This document shows positions 12,913-23,887 of a stretch of 64,000 bases of DNA, one piece after another. The stretch comes from Cloeon dipterum (taxonomy: Eukaryota; Arthropoda; Insecta; Ephemeroptera; Baetidae). Each line of letters starts with the position of its first letter. Position 1 is the first letter of the stretch. The position numbers and the translations under genes were made by a program. The stretch lies in the NCBI RefSeq assembly GCF_949628265.1, contig NC_088786.1, forward strand, positions 4,278,001-4,342,000, read 5' to 3'. The notes beneath the pieces are model-generated. The model did no database searches. It had not been told where the DNA came from and saw only the letters and a program-made list of their open reading frames with translations.

Positions 12913-15900
12913 TTACAACCTTTTAAAGAGGCTGCTCCTCTTGCTTCGTGGAGTGATCGTTGAGTTCTGCAAGAAGTTACAAAGTAAATGAGGTCACTGT
13001 ACCTTCGTATGTTTATAAGATCATGCGATATGAGAAGAAAACATTAATATCAAGTTACATGATAGCCAGTGTAGGTTGTTTGGCTGAAATACCAACTCAT
13101 CAGTTTGTTAAAGAGGATAAAGAGTATAAGCGCAAGCACTAAGTTAGCAAATCTGCATCTATTTGGTCGGAGAGGAGGTGCTGGGATCTGGGAAACAGTT
13201 CCTCTTGGGGTCCTGTGTGCAGCATGCTAGGATTAGGCGAAAATCAAGCAAAAGATTTGCCCACGTGCAAAAGTTCAAACCGAAAATTGGCTTACCTCGT
13301 CGGCGTAGCTCGTGTCTTGGCCTACTGCAGAACGCTTGCCCATAAAAAGCATTTTGAAGCGGCTAGGAGTCGAGCTCTTGCGCTTTCCACCGCTGTCCAG
13401 CAAAGCAGAGTTGGTGTTGCATTCGCGTAGAATGCTCCGTGGAGTCAGTTCCTGATGAATAAATAAATTGAAACTTAGATAAGTTAAGAGGATCGTTCAG
13501 GATTTACCCCAGGGGCCTTGTTGTTTTTGCCTGGCGTCGGTGGGCCTGGTTTCTTGTAGCGTGTCTGAAAACAAGCAGATTCCACAGCTCAATATATTAA
13601 AATAACGGAAAACTGGACATTGCAAGAAATAAATGTTGCAAAGCCGCTACTCTAAGTGGCGTGTAAATTAAGTTTGAGGCTAACAATAAGAGTGAACATC
13701 GGAAAACTATAAACAGAAAGATTATTTTGCTCAGGAAAGTATATGTTTTGGAGATCCCTAAGGGTTGCATTTGTATATGTACCACTCGGTTTTTTTACAA
13801 CTTAATTTTAAAGAGAAATGCAAGATATGAATTTTTCCATTTTTCCCCAGTGAAAATCTAATATTTGCGGTCAGACTGGTCAGAATTTCCTGTAGTGCGC
13901 AGATTTTAATATTTAAAATTGCCATTTTCTGCCACAATTTCTCCAACAATTTATCTCTGACAATTTTCTAAGTCGAGGTCACGAGCAAATAATTATAACA
14001 TTGTTGAAAACTTAGATGCAAACATTGCCTGCAAGAAACTGGTAAAATTGAAAAAAAAGGGTTTTAATAATGCAATGCATTTTTTGCAACCCTAGCGCCA
14101 TTGCAAGCAACAAATTATCTGAAAACATATCACAGAATAATCTGCATTCTGTATATAATATTCTGAATCTCAAAAGAGAACATTATCAAACTATTGTGAC
14201 CCTCAGCTTCACACATTCCGTTATGGGGTTTATTAATTTAATACTTAAGAACACGTCAATGAAAAATGAATGGAATAGACTTAGGTTTAATTACGGTCTT
14301 GACAGCAATAATTAAGATTTGCTTACCTGGACACCCTGAGTGCGTTCTTTCTGCTTCTTGCTGTCGTAAGAGGCAGCTCCAAGAAGCCAATCGTTTTCAT
14401 TGTTTTGAACTGGAGGGGCCTGATGGAAATAATGTTTGAAGGAAAATATTGGAGTATGCACCGACATAACATACCTTTAGCTCATCCTCCTTTACATTTA
14501 CAAACTGAGTCTCAATCGGGTAGGAAGATTTCAAGTGTTGTGGGTAGAGAGAGTTTCTCCTCTGAAGCTCGCTTAGTCTTCCCGCCTCCCAGGCGCTTGA
14601 AGTCTTGCCCGTGCGAAGATCATCCAAGAATTTGGAGCCAAACTGTTCTCCCTCCTCATCTTCCATGCGAAGCAGGTTTCCTGTTGAATGGGAGATTATT
14701 TTTAATCAGCAAATTAATATTGATTGGACCTTTAATCATATTATATCAAAATCTGACTGTGCAAACCGGCAACAACTACCTCGAAATTGAATCACACAAT
14801 AGCAAACTTAAAACACTCAAAATACAAAGATTTAAACTGACTGACGGCGACAGCAGAGGCAAAGCTCAATCAAGGTGCAAAAATATATTTACTAAAAATG
14901 CAGTGCAACTACAAAAAAATCACACATCACTAAATAAATACGATTTAAATCACAAACTTTGGGTGGCCAGCAAAAATGTTGTTGATGATTTTTAAGCCAA
15001 AAGACGCAATTTCACCTAGAAGATGAGAAAAACCAATCCCGCAACTGCTACTTACCAATACCAGAGAGCAGGGGTCGAGTGCTACCTGAGCTGGTGTTTG
15101 ATGAACTCATTGAGTTATGGCTTCGAGTGCGTGGCTGGGGTGCTGGATTCTTAGGAGCAGCAAAATTGCCGAGGCTGCAAAAATTTAGAGGATTCCACAA
15201 AAATTAGAGGTTTTTATTTATTAGTGCAACGAGTGGGCAATTCCAACGAGCTGATAAGCACCTTGATGTACTCTGACGAGCCACAGGGGCTTCAGAAGGT
15301 GGCAGCATTTTTTCAAAGAGCTGCTTCCGCTCAAGATCTGCAAGCCGAGCTTCCATGTGGCGCCGCTTTCCAGTCTCTTCGGCCACAGTCTTTGACTGCC
15401 TAGACACCTGGTCTTGCAAATCAGACACTTGAGACTTGAACTTTTCCAGCTGCAACGTTTCCATTAGCACAAAGCGAATTTTTTCCAGATAAAAACTTAC
15501 AAGACTCTTCTTGCTCTTCAACTCGCTTTCCAAGGCAGCCAGTTTGGCATTCTTCTCCTTATCCTGAGTTTTGACAAATTCACCAAGCCTGGCTTTCATG
15601 TCTTCCAACTTTTTCTCATATTTAGCCATAAACTGCCTTTCTACTTCCTGCGCTTTCAATTGCAGCTCATTTCTAAGCGCATCATTTGCTTTGGACAACT
15701 GTGCGTACTGAGAGCGGGCCTCATTCAGTGACGTTTTCATGAGCATGACCTGAATCAATAAATTAATGTTAATATCTTAGAGAGACCGACAAGAAAAGCT
15801 CACATCTTCTTTCAATTTTCCTTCCCTACTCTTGGCCATCGCAATTTCCTCTTTGTGCGAGCCAAGTTCCTCTAGAGTACTTTGCAACATGGTCCTCTCG

Positions 15901-18900
15901 TGAGTCAGGTCAGACTTCAGGCTGGCAATCTCAGAAGATAGCCTTATTAACTCAAGGTTGGTCGTGTCAATCCTCGCCTTTTCTACTTGCTCCCGCAGCT
16001 GGCCAATTTCCCTACTTAAGCGGTTTGAGAAACACTTAGCTAAGTTTTGTCATGCATAACATACTGGTTTGCTGCAAGATACTTTTCGGTTTGGCAATCA
16101 AGTTCGTTGGCCTTCTCACCGAGTGCAATGCTCACTTCATCTACCCTTTCCTTCAGCTGCGAAATGGTGCACTCCTTTGTCAATACTTCGACACCCAGCA
16201 CTTTAGCTTGTTTCATTTTGCTATCAACGTCCACTTTAAGCTTGGAAATTTTCGTTCTGGCCTCCTCTAATTCCATTTGGCAAAAAGCAAGATCAGTGAC
16301 GAGTTTGTCGTGCTCATCTGTTTTGGCTTGGAGTTTCTCCTCAAGGCTGGAAATCTGAAATTCAACCACCAAAAGAATGGCTTGAAATGTTAGAATGTTT
16401 CCAAGCTCATGATTTATACCAACCTTCTCAGTTAAAGTGGTTTGAAGAGCTGTTTTCTCCTCAACTTCAATGGCGAGTTTCTGATTCAATGTCTGCAGCT
16501 TTGATTCATTTTCAGCAACAGTGTTGTTAAGAGTTTGAACTGTCTCGGAGAGTTCTTGAGACAGATTAGCCATATTTTCTTTGATCTCATGCACATCTGT
16601 GTTCAATTTATCGATTTCAGAATCCTTTTCTTCAAGCGTTTGCTCGAGATCTCTTCTAATTCTGTTGCTCTCCTCAAGATTTTGTTCAGTCTGAAAATAA
16701 ATTTGCAATAAGCCCAAAAAATGTTACAATATGATATTTTGATCCTACCAAGTCCAGTTGGCTCTGCTTATCCGAAATGTGATTAGTTAGCTCCACAAGC
16801 TTGGCGCTAGCTTCTTCACACCGGATTTGTAGAGATTGTTGAATTCTTTCGTTCTCCTGAACTGAAGTTTCTAGGTTATTGATTTTCTGGAGAGCATCTT
16901 CCAGTGATTTGGATTTTTCGCCAAGCTGCATTTTACATTAATGTATTTAATTATTGTCTTGTTTGATTGCATTTAATTGAAATATTTACCAAGTTTTCTT
17001 TGCCTTCCAGTTCATTCTTCAAAGCCTTTGTTGCGACCGAGCTTTGGTTCAACTCAAGTTCGAGTTTGTTTACAAGAAGGTCCATATTGGAGAGGGAATT
17101 CATCACTTCTTCCTTTGCACCCACACATTTTTCTAACTCTGCAGCTTTTTCTTCCAGTTGGGTCTCTAACTCATAGATCTAAAATGTCAATAAAATAACA
17201 TTACAGAGATTAACTTTAAGAGCTTTTAACTACCTTTTCAATTGATTTCTCATGGCAAACTTGTCTATCTATCTGCTCAGCAGTGATGGTTTGGACCTGC
17301 ACTTCAAGAGTTCTTTTCTCATCCAGTTCCAAGACCAGCTTTTGGGTCAGTTCTTGCAACCTTGATTCGTTTTCAGCAGCGGCGTTATTTAGCAGGGATA
17401 TCACTTCATTGGCCTTTTCCACTTCTCTTTTCTTGATGTCCAAAGCTTGGGTAGTATCAGCAAGCTCTTGAGAAAGGCTTGCCACACTATCTTTAATATT
17501 GAGAAGATCAGTAGACAGTTGGCTCAGTTCAGCATCCTTCTCTTCCATGGTTTTCTCGTGACTAACTTGTTTATCCGCCTGCTCAGCAAGGATGGTTTGG
17601 ACCTTCAATTCTAGGGATTTTTTCTCATCTGATTCTGCGGCCAGCTGTACCGTCAGTTCTTGGAGCTTCGATTCGCTTTCAGCAGCGGTGTTATTTAGCA
17701 GGGATATCTCTTCATTGGCCTTTTCCACTTCTCTTTTCTTGATGTCCAAAGCTTGGACAGTCTGAGCGAGCTCTTGAGACAGGTTTGCTACACTGTCTTT
17801 AATTTTGAGAAGATCAGTAGACAGTTGGCTCAGTTTAGCATCCTTCTCTTCCATGGTTTGCTGGTGACTAACTTGCTCATCCGCCTGCTCAGCAAGGATG
17901 GTTTGGACCTTCATTTCAAGGGATTTTTTCTCATCTAATTCTGCGGCCAGCTGTACCGTCAGTTCTTGCAACTTTGATTCGTTTTCAGCGACAGTTTTGT
18001 TTAGCAGGGAAATCTCATCATTAGCCTTTTCATTTTCAACTTTTTTTATGTTCAAAGCTTGGACAGTCTGGGCGAGCTCTTGAGACAGGCTTGCCACACT
18101 ATCTTTAATATTGAGAAGATCAGTAGACAGTTGACTCAGTTCAGCATCCTTCTCTTCCACGGTTTGCTGGTGACTAACTTGTTCATCCGCCTGCTCAGCA
18201 TGTATGGTTTGGACCTTCAATTCAAGGGATTTTTTCTCATCTGATTCTGCGGCCAGCTGTACCGTCAGTTCTTGAAGCTTCGATTCTTTTTCAGCAGCAG
18301 TGTTATTTAGCAGGGAAATCTCTTCATTGGCCTTTTCCACTTCTCCTTTCTTGATGCTCAAAGCTTGAGTAGTATCAGCAAGCTCTTGAGAAAGACTTGC
18401 TACACTTTCTTTAATATTGAGAAGATCAGTCGAGAGTCGGCACAGTTTAACATCTTTTTCTTTGATGGATTGCTCTAGACTTCTTTTGATCCGTTTGTTC
18501 TTTTCAAACTGTTGCTCCATCTAAAGATTGTTAAATAAAATAAAATTAAACAAGTTAGGGCACAACTTTTATTTTCAATCTCACCTGATCAAGATCTGTT
18601 TGCTTTTCAGAAATGTTCTTTGTCAGCTCCTCAAGCTTAGAATTAGCTTCACCAAACTGGCCCTGCAGAATTTCTCTCTTCTTTTCACTCTCCTTTACAG
18701 AAGTCTCTAGTGTGATGATATTCTGATGGGCCTCTTCCAGGGAACAAGATTTCTCACTCAGCTGAAAATATTAAATTTCAATGAAATGATCAAAGTTTAG
18801 CAGGAAATATTACCAATGAAGACAGTTTTTCAACTTCCTCCTTTGACGCTTCTATCTGTGCATGGCTTTGAATTAGGCGTTCCTCCATTTGACCGATGTA

Positions 18901-21900
18901 ATCGTCCTTGTCAGCTAGAGTTTTGTTCGCCTCTTCTTCCCTTTTTTCAGCATCCTTTAACTGCCGCTCAGAGTCACAGCGACCTAATTGAGCCGCTTGG
19001 AGTTCTAGATTCAAGGTTTCCACCTGAGCGCGGCTATCCTCAAGCTGGACACCCTCTTGGTGAAGGCTTTCTAAGCACTCCACCATTTCTTTTTCCTTAT
19101 TTGCCAGCAAAGTGGTCAGCTTAGTGAGGGAGGCAGAGGTGGCTGATAGTTTTATAGACATTTCCGAAAGGCTCTGATCTTTTTCTTCCAGACTGTTCGA
19201 GTAATCAAGCCTGCTCTTGGAAAATTCTGTTTCGACGACTGATGTAAAACACAAAATAGACAAATAAATATTGATAAAACTCGAATTATTGGATAAATAC
19301 TCACGCTCAAGCTTATTCTTGAGACTAGCAATGTCCTGTTCTGCTTTTATTAGTTGACTGGCTGCAAGTTTGAGCGCATCCTGGTCCTCTTCGATTTTAG
19401 CTTGAAGGCCACAAACCTCAGATTTGCTTGCAGAGGCGAGTTGCTGAGACTCAGCCAATTGCTCAGAAAGCATATCTCTGTCCTCACAGGTTGAAGTAAG
19501 AGTTTGTTGCATGGACGAAAGTTCTTGGCGGGTGCTCTCTAATGACTGTTCAAGTTGTTGCACGAGCTCCTCAAGCGCAGCCCTTTTACTCTCTAGATCT
19601 ATCAGCTGCACGCCCATTGTGGCCCTGTTTTCCTGGAGTTCCCACTCAAGTTCTTCTATACGTTTATTCAAGTTTGCCGACACATTCTGAATTACACAAA
19701 TACACGTTAAAATAAGTTAAAATTAAATTTGAATTAAATACCTCCAAAGAGTCTTTCTCTAAGGCAACAGCCTCAAATCTTGAGACCGTCTCTTTCAGCT
19801 CATCTTTCTTCTCATTATATTCACAAAGCAAAGTGATGTGTTCAGACTTCTGCAGCTCCAGATCAGCCATGGTATGGGCTAATTCTTCTTTTGCTGCCTC
19901 CATGTCGGACTTGTAATGGTTCAAAGCGACAGTTGTTTCTTGCAGTAGTTGTTGCTGCTGGTCAAGATCCTGTTGCTTGCTGCTGAGAACGCTATTTGTT
20001 GCTGCCAAGTCAACCTTTGAAAAGAACAATCAAAATAGATGAAAATGGCGCTTGGTATGTGTAAAGGATTCTTACCTCCATTTTAATGACAGACTCCCTC
20101 AGCGAGTTGCACTCGGTCTGGATCTCCACTATAGTGGCATCTTTCTGCACTACTTCTAGTTGCAATTGGTTTTGATTCTCCAGCAACTCATTAATCCTTT
20201 CCTCGCAGATTACCAGACTGTTTTTCACAGTCTCAAGGCTGCGCGTTTTTTCTCCGAGCTCTTTCATAGACTCGGCCATTTCCAAATTGCGTTCACCAAG
20301 TTGCAACTTCACTTCCTCAAGATGATCCTGAAGCTGGGACTCGTGCTCATGAGCATTCTCCAGGGATATGCGGGTGTCTCTAATTTCTGCCTCCAATGTC
20401 TCCAGCTCAGACCTTTGCCTGGCTATCTCTTCAATGCGTTCTTCTAATTGAGCCTGCCCATAGAGAAATTTTAAGTTTATTTTTTTTGCAAATTGTTTCG
20501 AGTAAGAATGAGTACCTGAAGAACTGCTTGACCTTGGCTTAGTACATCCACCTTCACCTGCATGTCCAAATTCTCTTGCTGTGAAGTGTCAAGTTGGCCC
20601 TTGCACGCCGCCAATATTTCTTCCAGCCGAGTTTTGTCACTTTCTAGTAGATGGTTCTTTTCTTTTTCGCTGTTGATGATGTCATCTTTCTGGATGATTA
20701 TGTTGTCGAGCTCCTGGAGCTTCTCCTTCAACCCAACCAGCTCTTCACTCAACATTTTGATTTCGTCGTCCTTTTCACTCAACTGGAGCTCAATGACTTC
20801 AACAGCCATGTTTTCACCAGAGCTACTGTAGTTACCTGAAATTTCAGTGTGAAAATTCTAGCAGTCAAAAACTACATGAAAAACTACTTAGCGACATTGA
20901 CGTGTCCAGGGAGGGTTTGGATTTCGATCTCAAAATCTCCTGCACTTCTTCCAAGTCAGTTTTCAGTTGAACCACCTCTGTTTGGTAACTTTTGATTGTA
21001 TTTTCCAGTGCTTCCTTCGTAGCTTTCAAACCCTCCAACTGGTTTTTGTACTCTCGACACATAGATTCAGCTGATGAAAACTGCAACGAAAAGAAAAAAC
21101 TTGAGAACAATCCCACATTTTTTTTTTATATCGCCTTTAGAGTGTAGTTTTAAACTCCCCACTATTCACGGTCAGTCTGTGCCGAGGACTGGTGGGTATT
21201 TTAATGGCCAAGTTTGATGACGAGGCATAGGATTTGCAACAAGCGCTCCAATTGATTCTGATTGTTCTTCTAGCACATTATATTTATTTATTTATTTTGA
21301 ACCTCTGCTCAGCACTGAAAATCTTTTCCCTTTTACAATTGAAAAAAATAAATTGTCTTTGTTTCAAGCATGTTGGTGTTGAGAAAATTTATCCATCTAA
21401 AAAACAAATTACCTTATTAAAAATCTGACATTTCTCCTGTTTTAATTGGTCGTAATTTGAAGTCAATTCTTCGTGCTGAAGAATTTGTGTTTGGTATTCA
21501 CTTTTGAGCTTAACCAATTCCCGACTTTTCTTTGTCAGATCTAGCAGCAGAACTTTATTGTTGTTCCTTTCATCAGCTACCTCAGATTTCAGCTTGTCGG
21601 TGTCCTCTTCAAGACTAGCAATTCGTTTGGCTGAATGTACAGAAATTTTTAATTATTTTTAAATTAAAACCAAATAATATTAAAACTACCTAGATTGTTT
21701 GACTTAATCTTCTCGTCTTTAAACTTAGAAGACACCTCATCTCGTTCTCTCTGTAAACTCTCGATTTCCTCCTCCAAATCATCCACTTGACGCTTCATGT
21801 TTTTTACTCTGTTGCGGTCCTGTTTCACAAAAAAGACGTATTAGAATTATTGGTGAAAACCAGTTGTAATATTTTACAGTTAGATATAAAGCGATGATCC

Positions 21901-22235
21901 AAAAAAACATAAACATTATGAAAAAAATGCAAACTACGAAAACTACTAAATTAACAAAATCCGTTGAGAAATTAACCTCTCACAACTTTCAACACGGACT
22001 CAATAGCAGAAAAGAGAAGTGAACAAAAAAATTTGGGTTATAACATGGAGGTGTAGAGCCAAATCAATTGCAAGCATCCAAGTCACTCTGAAATTCCGAA
22101 TTCCATGAATTCTAAATAATGCCATGCAATGCAGCTAAATGAATTGTGAATTACCGCTGTGTTCGTCCTGTGCACAATCCGGCCGTTCTGGGTCTTTGGG
22201 GTAGAAAAACGTCTGTCCATGCTTGTGTTCAGCAT
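12913..22235 (-). CDS. NuMA/Mud-like spindle coiled-coil protein
   Basis: A candidate spindle-pole and cortical dynein-anchoring protein of about 2,039 residues (human NuMA about 2,115). The 24 exons, 5' to 3', end at 22155, 21690, 21413, 20888, 20516, 20076, 19742, 19305, 18814, 18585, 17234, 16990, 16749, 16424, 16065, 15804, 15501, 15262, 15056, 14475, 14327, 13508, 13296 and 12913. All junction phases agree. A short Ser/Thr/Arg-rich head (MLNTSMDRRFSTPK) precedes about 1,780 residues of heptad coiled coil rich in Glu, Lys, Leu and Gln. The family call rests on the tail, about residues 1885-1905: RLSELQRRNSLYPQHLKSSY resembles the NuMA C-terminal segment. TPRS/TPGK motifs and a basic end follow. 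No N-terminal hook domain is visible. The start at 22235 is uncertain because the same frame stays open upstream. The coiled coil is certain; the NuMA assignment is probable. Confidence 0.78.
13159..13212 (-). CDS. Alternative terminal exon of the NuMA-like gene
   Basis: Exon 23 ends in phase 0 at 13296. Before reaching the terminal exon at 12966-12913, the minus strand offers another acceptor (CACACAG at about 13213). It is followed by an in-frame 54-nt exon encoding DPKRNCFPDPSTSSPTK and a stop. The downstream exon, also 54 nt, encodes NSTITPRSKRSSLFKRL and a stop. Use of either would swap a strongly basic tail for a Pro/Ser-rich one. No strong AATAAA follows the first exon, so it may instead be an internal cassette that carries a stop. 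Confidence 0.5.
   Translation of the reverse strand, partial: DPKRNCFPDPSTSSPTK
13760..14094 (+). mobile_element. Non-autonomous hAT-like element, copy 2
   Basis: This 335-bp copy lies in the intron between NuMA-like exons 21 and 22. It begins AAGGGTTGCA and ends TTGCAACCCTA, with the same interior blocks as the copy at 2179-2553. The two copies have diverged by many substitutions and small indels, so the insertions are old. It has no coding capacity. Confidence 0.75.
16424..18761 (-). repeat. Intragenic duplication of an exon pair
   Basis: Exon 10 (18585-18761) and exon 13 (16749-16925) are both 177 bp and encode related segments. One reads LSEKSCSLEEA...LETSVKESE...EELTKNISEKQTDLDQ, the other LGEKSKSLEDA...LETSVQENE...VELTNHISDKQSQLDL. 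The exons that follow them, 11 and 14, are also related (KRIKRSLEQSIKEKD against NRIRRDLEQTLEEKD, then LSQEL, ESKLQ and KTALQ blocks). An exon pair has therefore been duplicated inside the gene. Only the exon 11 copy later expanded into the four-unit array. Confidence 0.8.
17247..18475 (-). repeat. Four tandem 306-bp (102-residue) coding repeats
   Basis: Within the 1,287-bp exon 11 of the NuMA-like gene the same block recurs with a period of exactly 306 bp. The anchor GAGAAGATCAGT, read on the plus strand, starts at 17501, 17807, 18113 and 18419. Each unit encodes a coiled-coil block running from LSQLSTDLLNIKDSVASL through NNTAAESESKLQELTVQL to an SLELKVQTILAEQ-type end. The copies differ by only a few residues, which indicates recent duplication or ongoing gene conversion. 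Confidence 0.93.
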
Positions 22236-23887
22236 TGTCTTCCACCTATTTAGTAACAACCACCTTAGCTTGTTGGCTAAAATATTTGAGTAAAATGGTA
22301 TTAAAATTCCAATACACCTTACAAAAGCAACGTCAGAGTCAATGTTATTGTTAACTTTGGACATTAATATATGGGAAGTTTTGCAAGCAGTATTAAAATT
22401 TTCACTTTCATAACTTCGTTTGAATGCCACAATTTTTCCTGGTGCGTAGAAGCGTAGAAACGATCATAATACATTATAAATTACATATTTATCTCGCCTT
22501 CTTAATTTAATCAGTCGCGTAATCATTCCATTTTTGCCAATTTTTTTTAAACAAAATGCTTTTTTTATAGCGCGCTTTTTATTAAGAAGCAATTTTTCTC
22601 TGTGGCAAATACATAAAGTTGATTTAACGATTTTTATATAAATGGTATTCTTTCATATTTTATTTATAATTCCATCCCTATGTATGTAATTGGCAAACTC
22701 TCTATGTATGTATGTACACAATTCTAGCCTGCCTATTTACCCAATTTGTCATATATATTACTATACATACGTATATATAGCATTTTTAGTGCAAAATAAT
22801 TTAATTTTCACATATTTACATAATGGAAATATGTATAAATATGTATATATAATCAATCCTTTTCCTGTTTCTTAGACTCTTTGGTTTAAAATAATTAGGA
22901 ATACATACGTTGAAAAGTCGTTGGACCCAATTATGACAGGTTGCAAAAAAGTTGCCTCTTTTCACCACCAAATTCTGAATTAAACTTAAACCGTCAGCAC
23001 CAACGGAATAGACACAAATAAAATGGAATGCATAATGGTTATTAATGAACTTACCTTTCGAGAAAAATCAGGTAAAAGATCTAATAAAATGGGAAAAACA
23101 TTATCTGTTGTTGATTGTTCTTTGTTCGTTGGTCACTTTTCTGGCCGGTTATTCAAAGCGAATGCGCAGCGCTCAAACTTCCGACTCAACCGTCATTTAG
23201 ATTTCGTATGAGACGGCGCTGTCCACTGCTGCCATCTAGCCGTGGCTATCAGCACCATAACCATAAAAATTTTGTGCAAGACGATTCATCCAGATCCAGC
23301 GGAGCAGACCTGACATCTGCAAGGGGAATTTTAAACATATTCAATTTAACCGCGACTTCTATTTAAATATACTTTAAGTTCGTATTTGAAAAATTTCATC
23401 TTTTAAGATATTTTGATTCAATAGCGAAAAATTTTGATTTTATTTTTCGATCCAAATGTGCTCTCCAGTCTTTCATCTTGAATCTGTTAATATCTTCAAC
23501 TAATTATAAGCGAAAAAGCTTGGCGATAGTTTTCATTATACATTGGATATTAAGGTTCCCACCGCTCTTGTCGGCACCTGTTACCTGGCCCTGAAAATAT
23601 CCTGAAGCGTCAGCTGTGAGAGAATACAAACACAAGACCAAATCGTTAGTAGTTTTTTAGGTAAAAATCTATATTCTCATTTATAAAAAATAATTAACCC
23701 TCACAAAATTCAGGCGAAGATATTTAAGTTGTAAAAAATATATTGTAAAATATATTTTTACTTTTCCGCATTTCTAATAGTGAAATTAGTATATTTGAAT
23801 TTTAAGTAAACCAATAATATCACAAAAAAAGCAAATTATTATATTTAGCATTTGTCCCAATTTAGGATAGGAAACTCGTAGGCACAA
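22236..23887. promoter_or_regulatory. Head-to-head intergenic region, NuMA-like (-) and IFT140 (+)
   Basis: About 1.65 kb separates the two start codons. Nearest the NuMA-like gene, a minus-strand donor (GTAAGG, GT at 22322-22321) and acceptor (TTTTAG, before 22276) could remove a 46-nt intron from its 5' leader. The middle is AT-rich, with TATGTA-type simple sequence near 22.68-22.85 kb. Around 23.1-23.3 kb is a GC-richer patch that may hold the shared promoter. I see no other gene. Confidence 0.5.

Noticed and set aside
14405-14995. 196-codon plus-strand ORF.
   Set aside because: It is antisense to the NuMA-like exons and introns; the minus-strand model explains the region.
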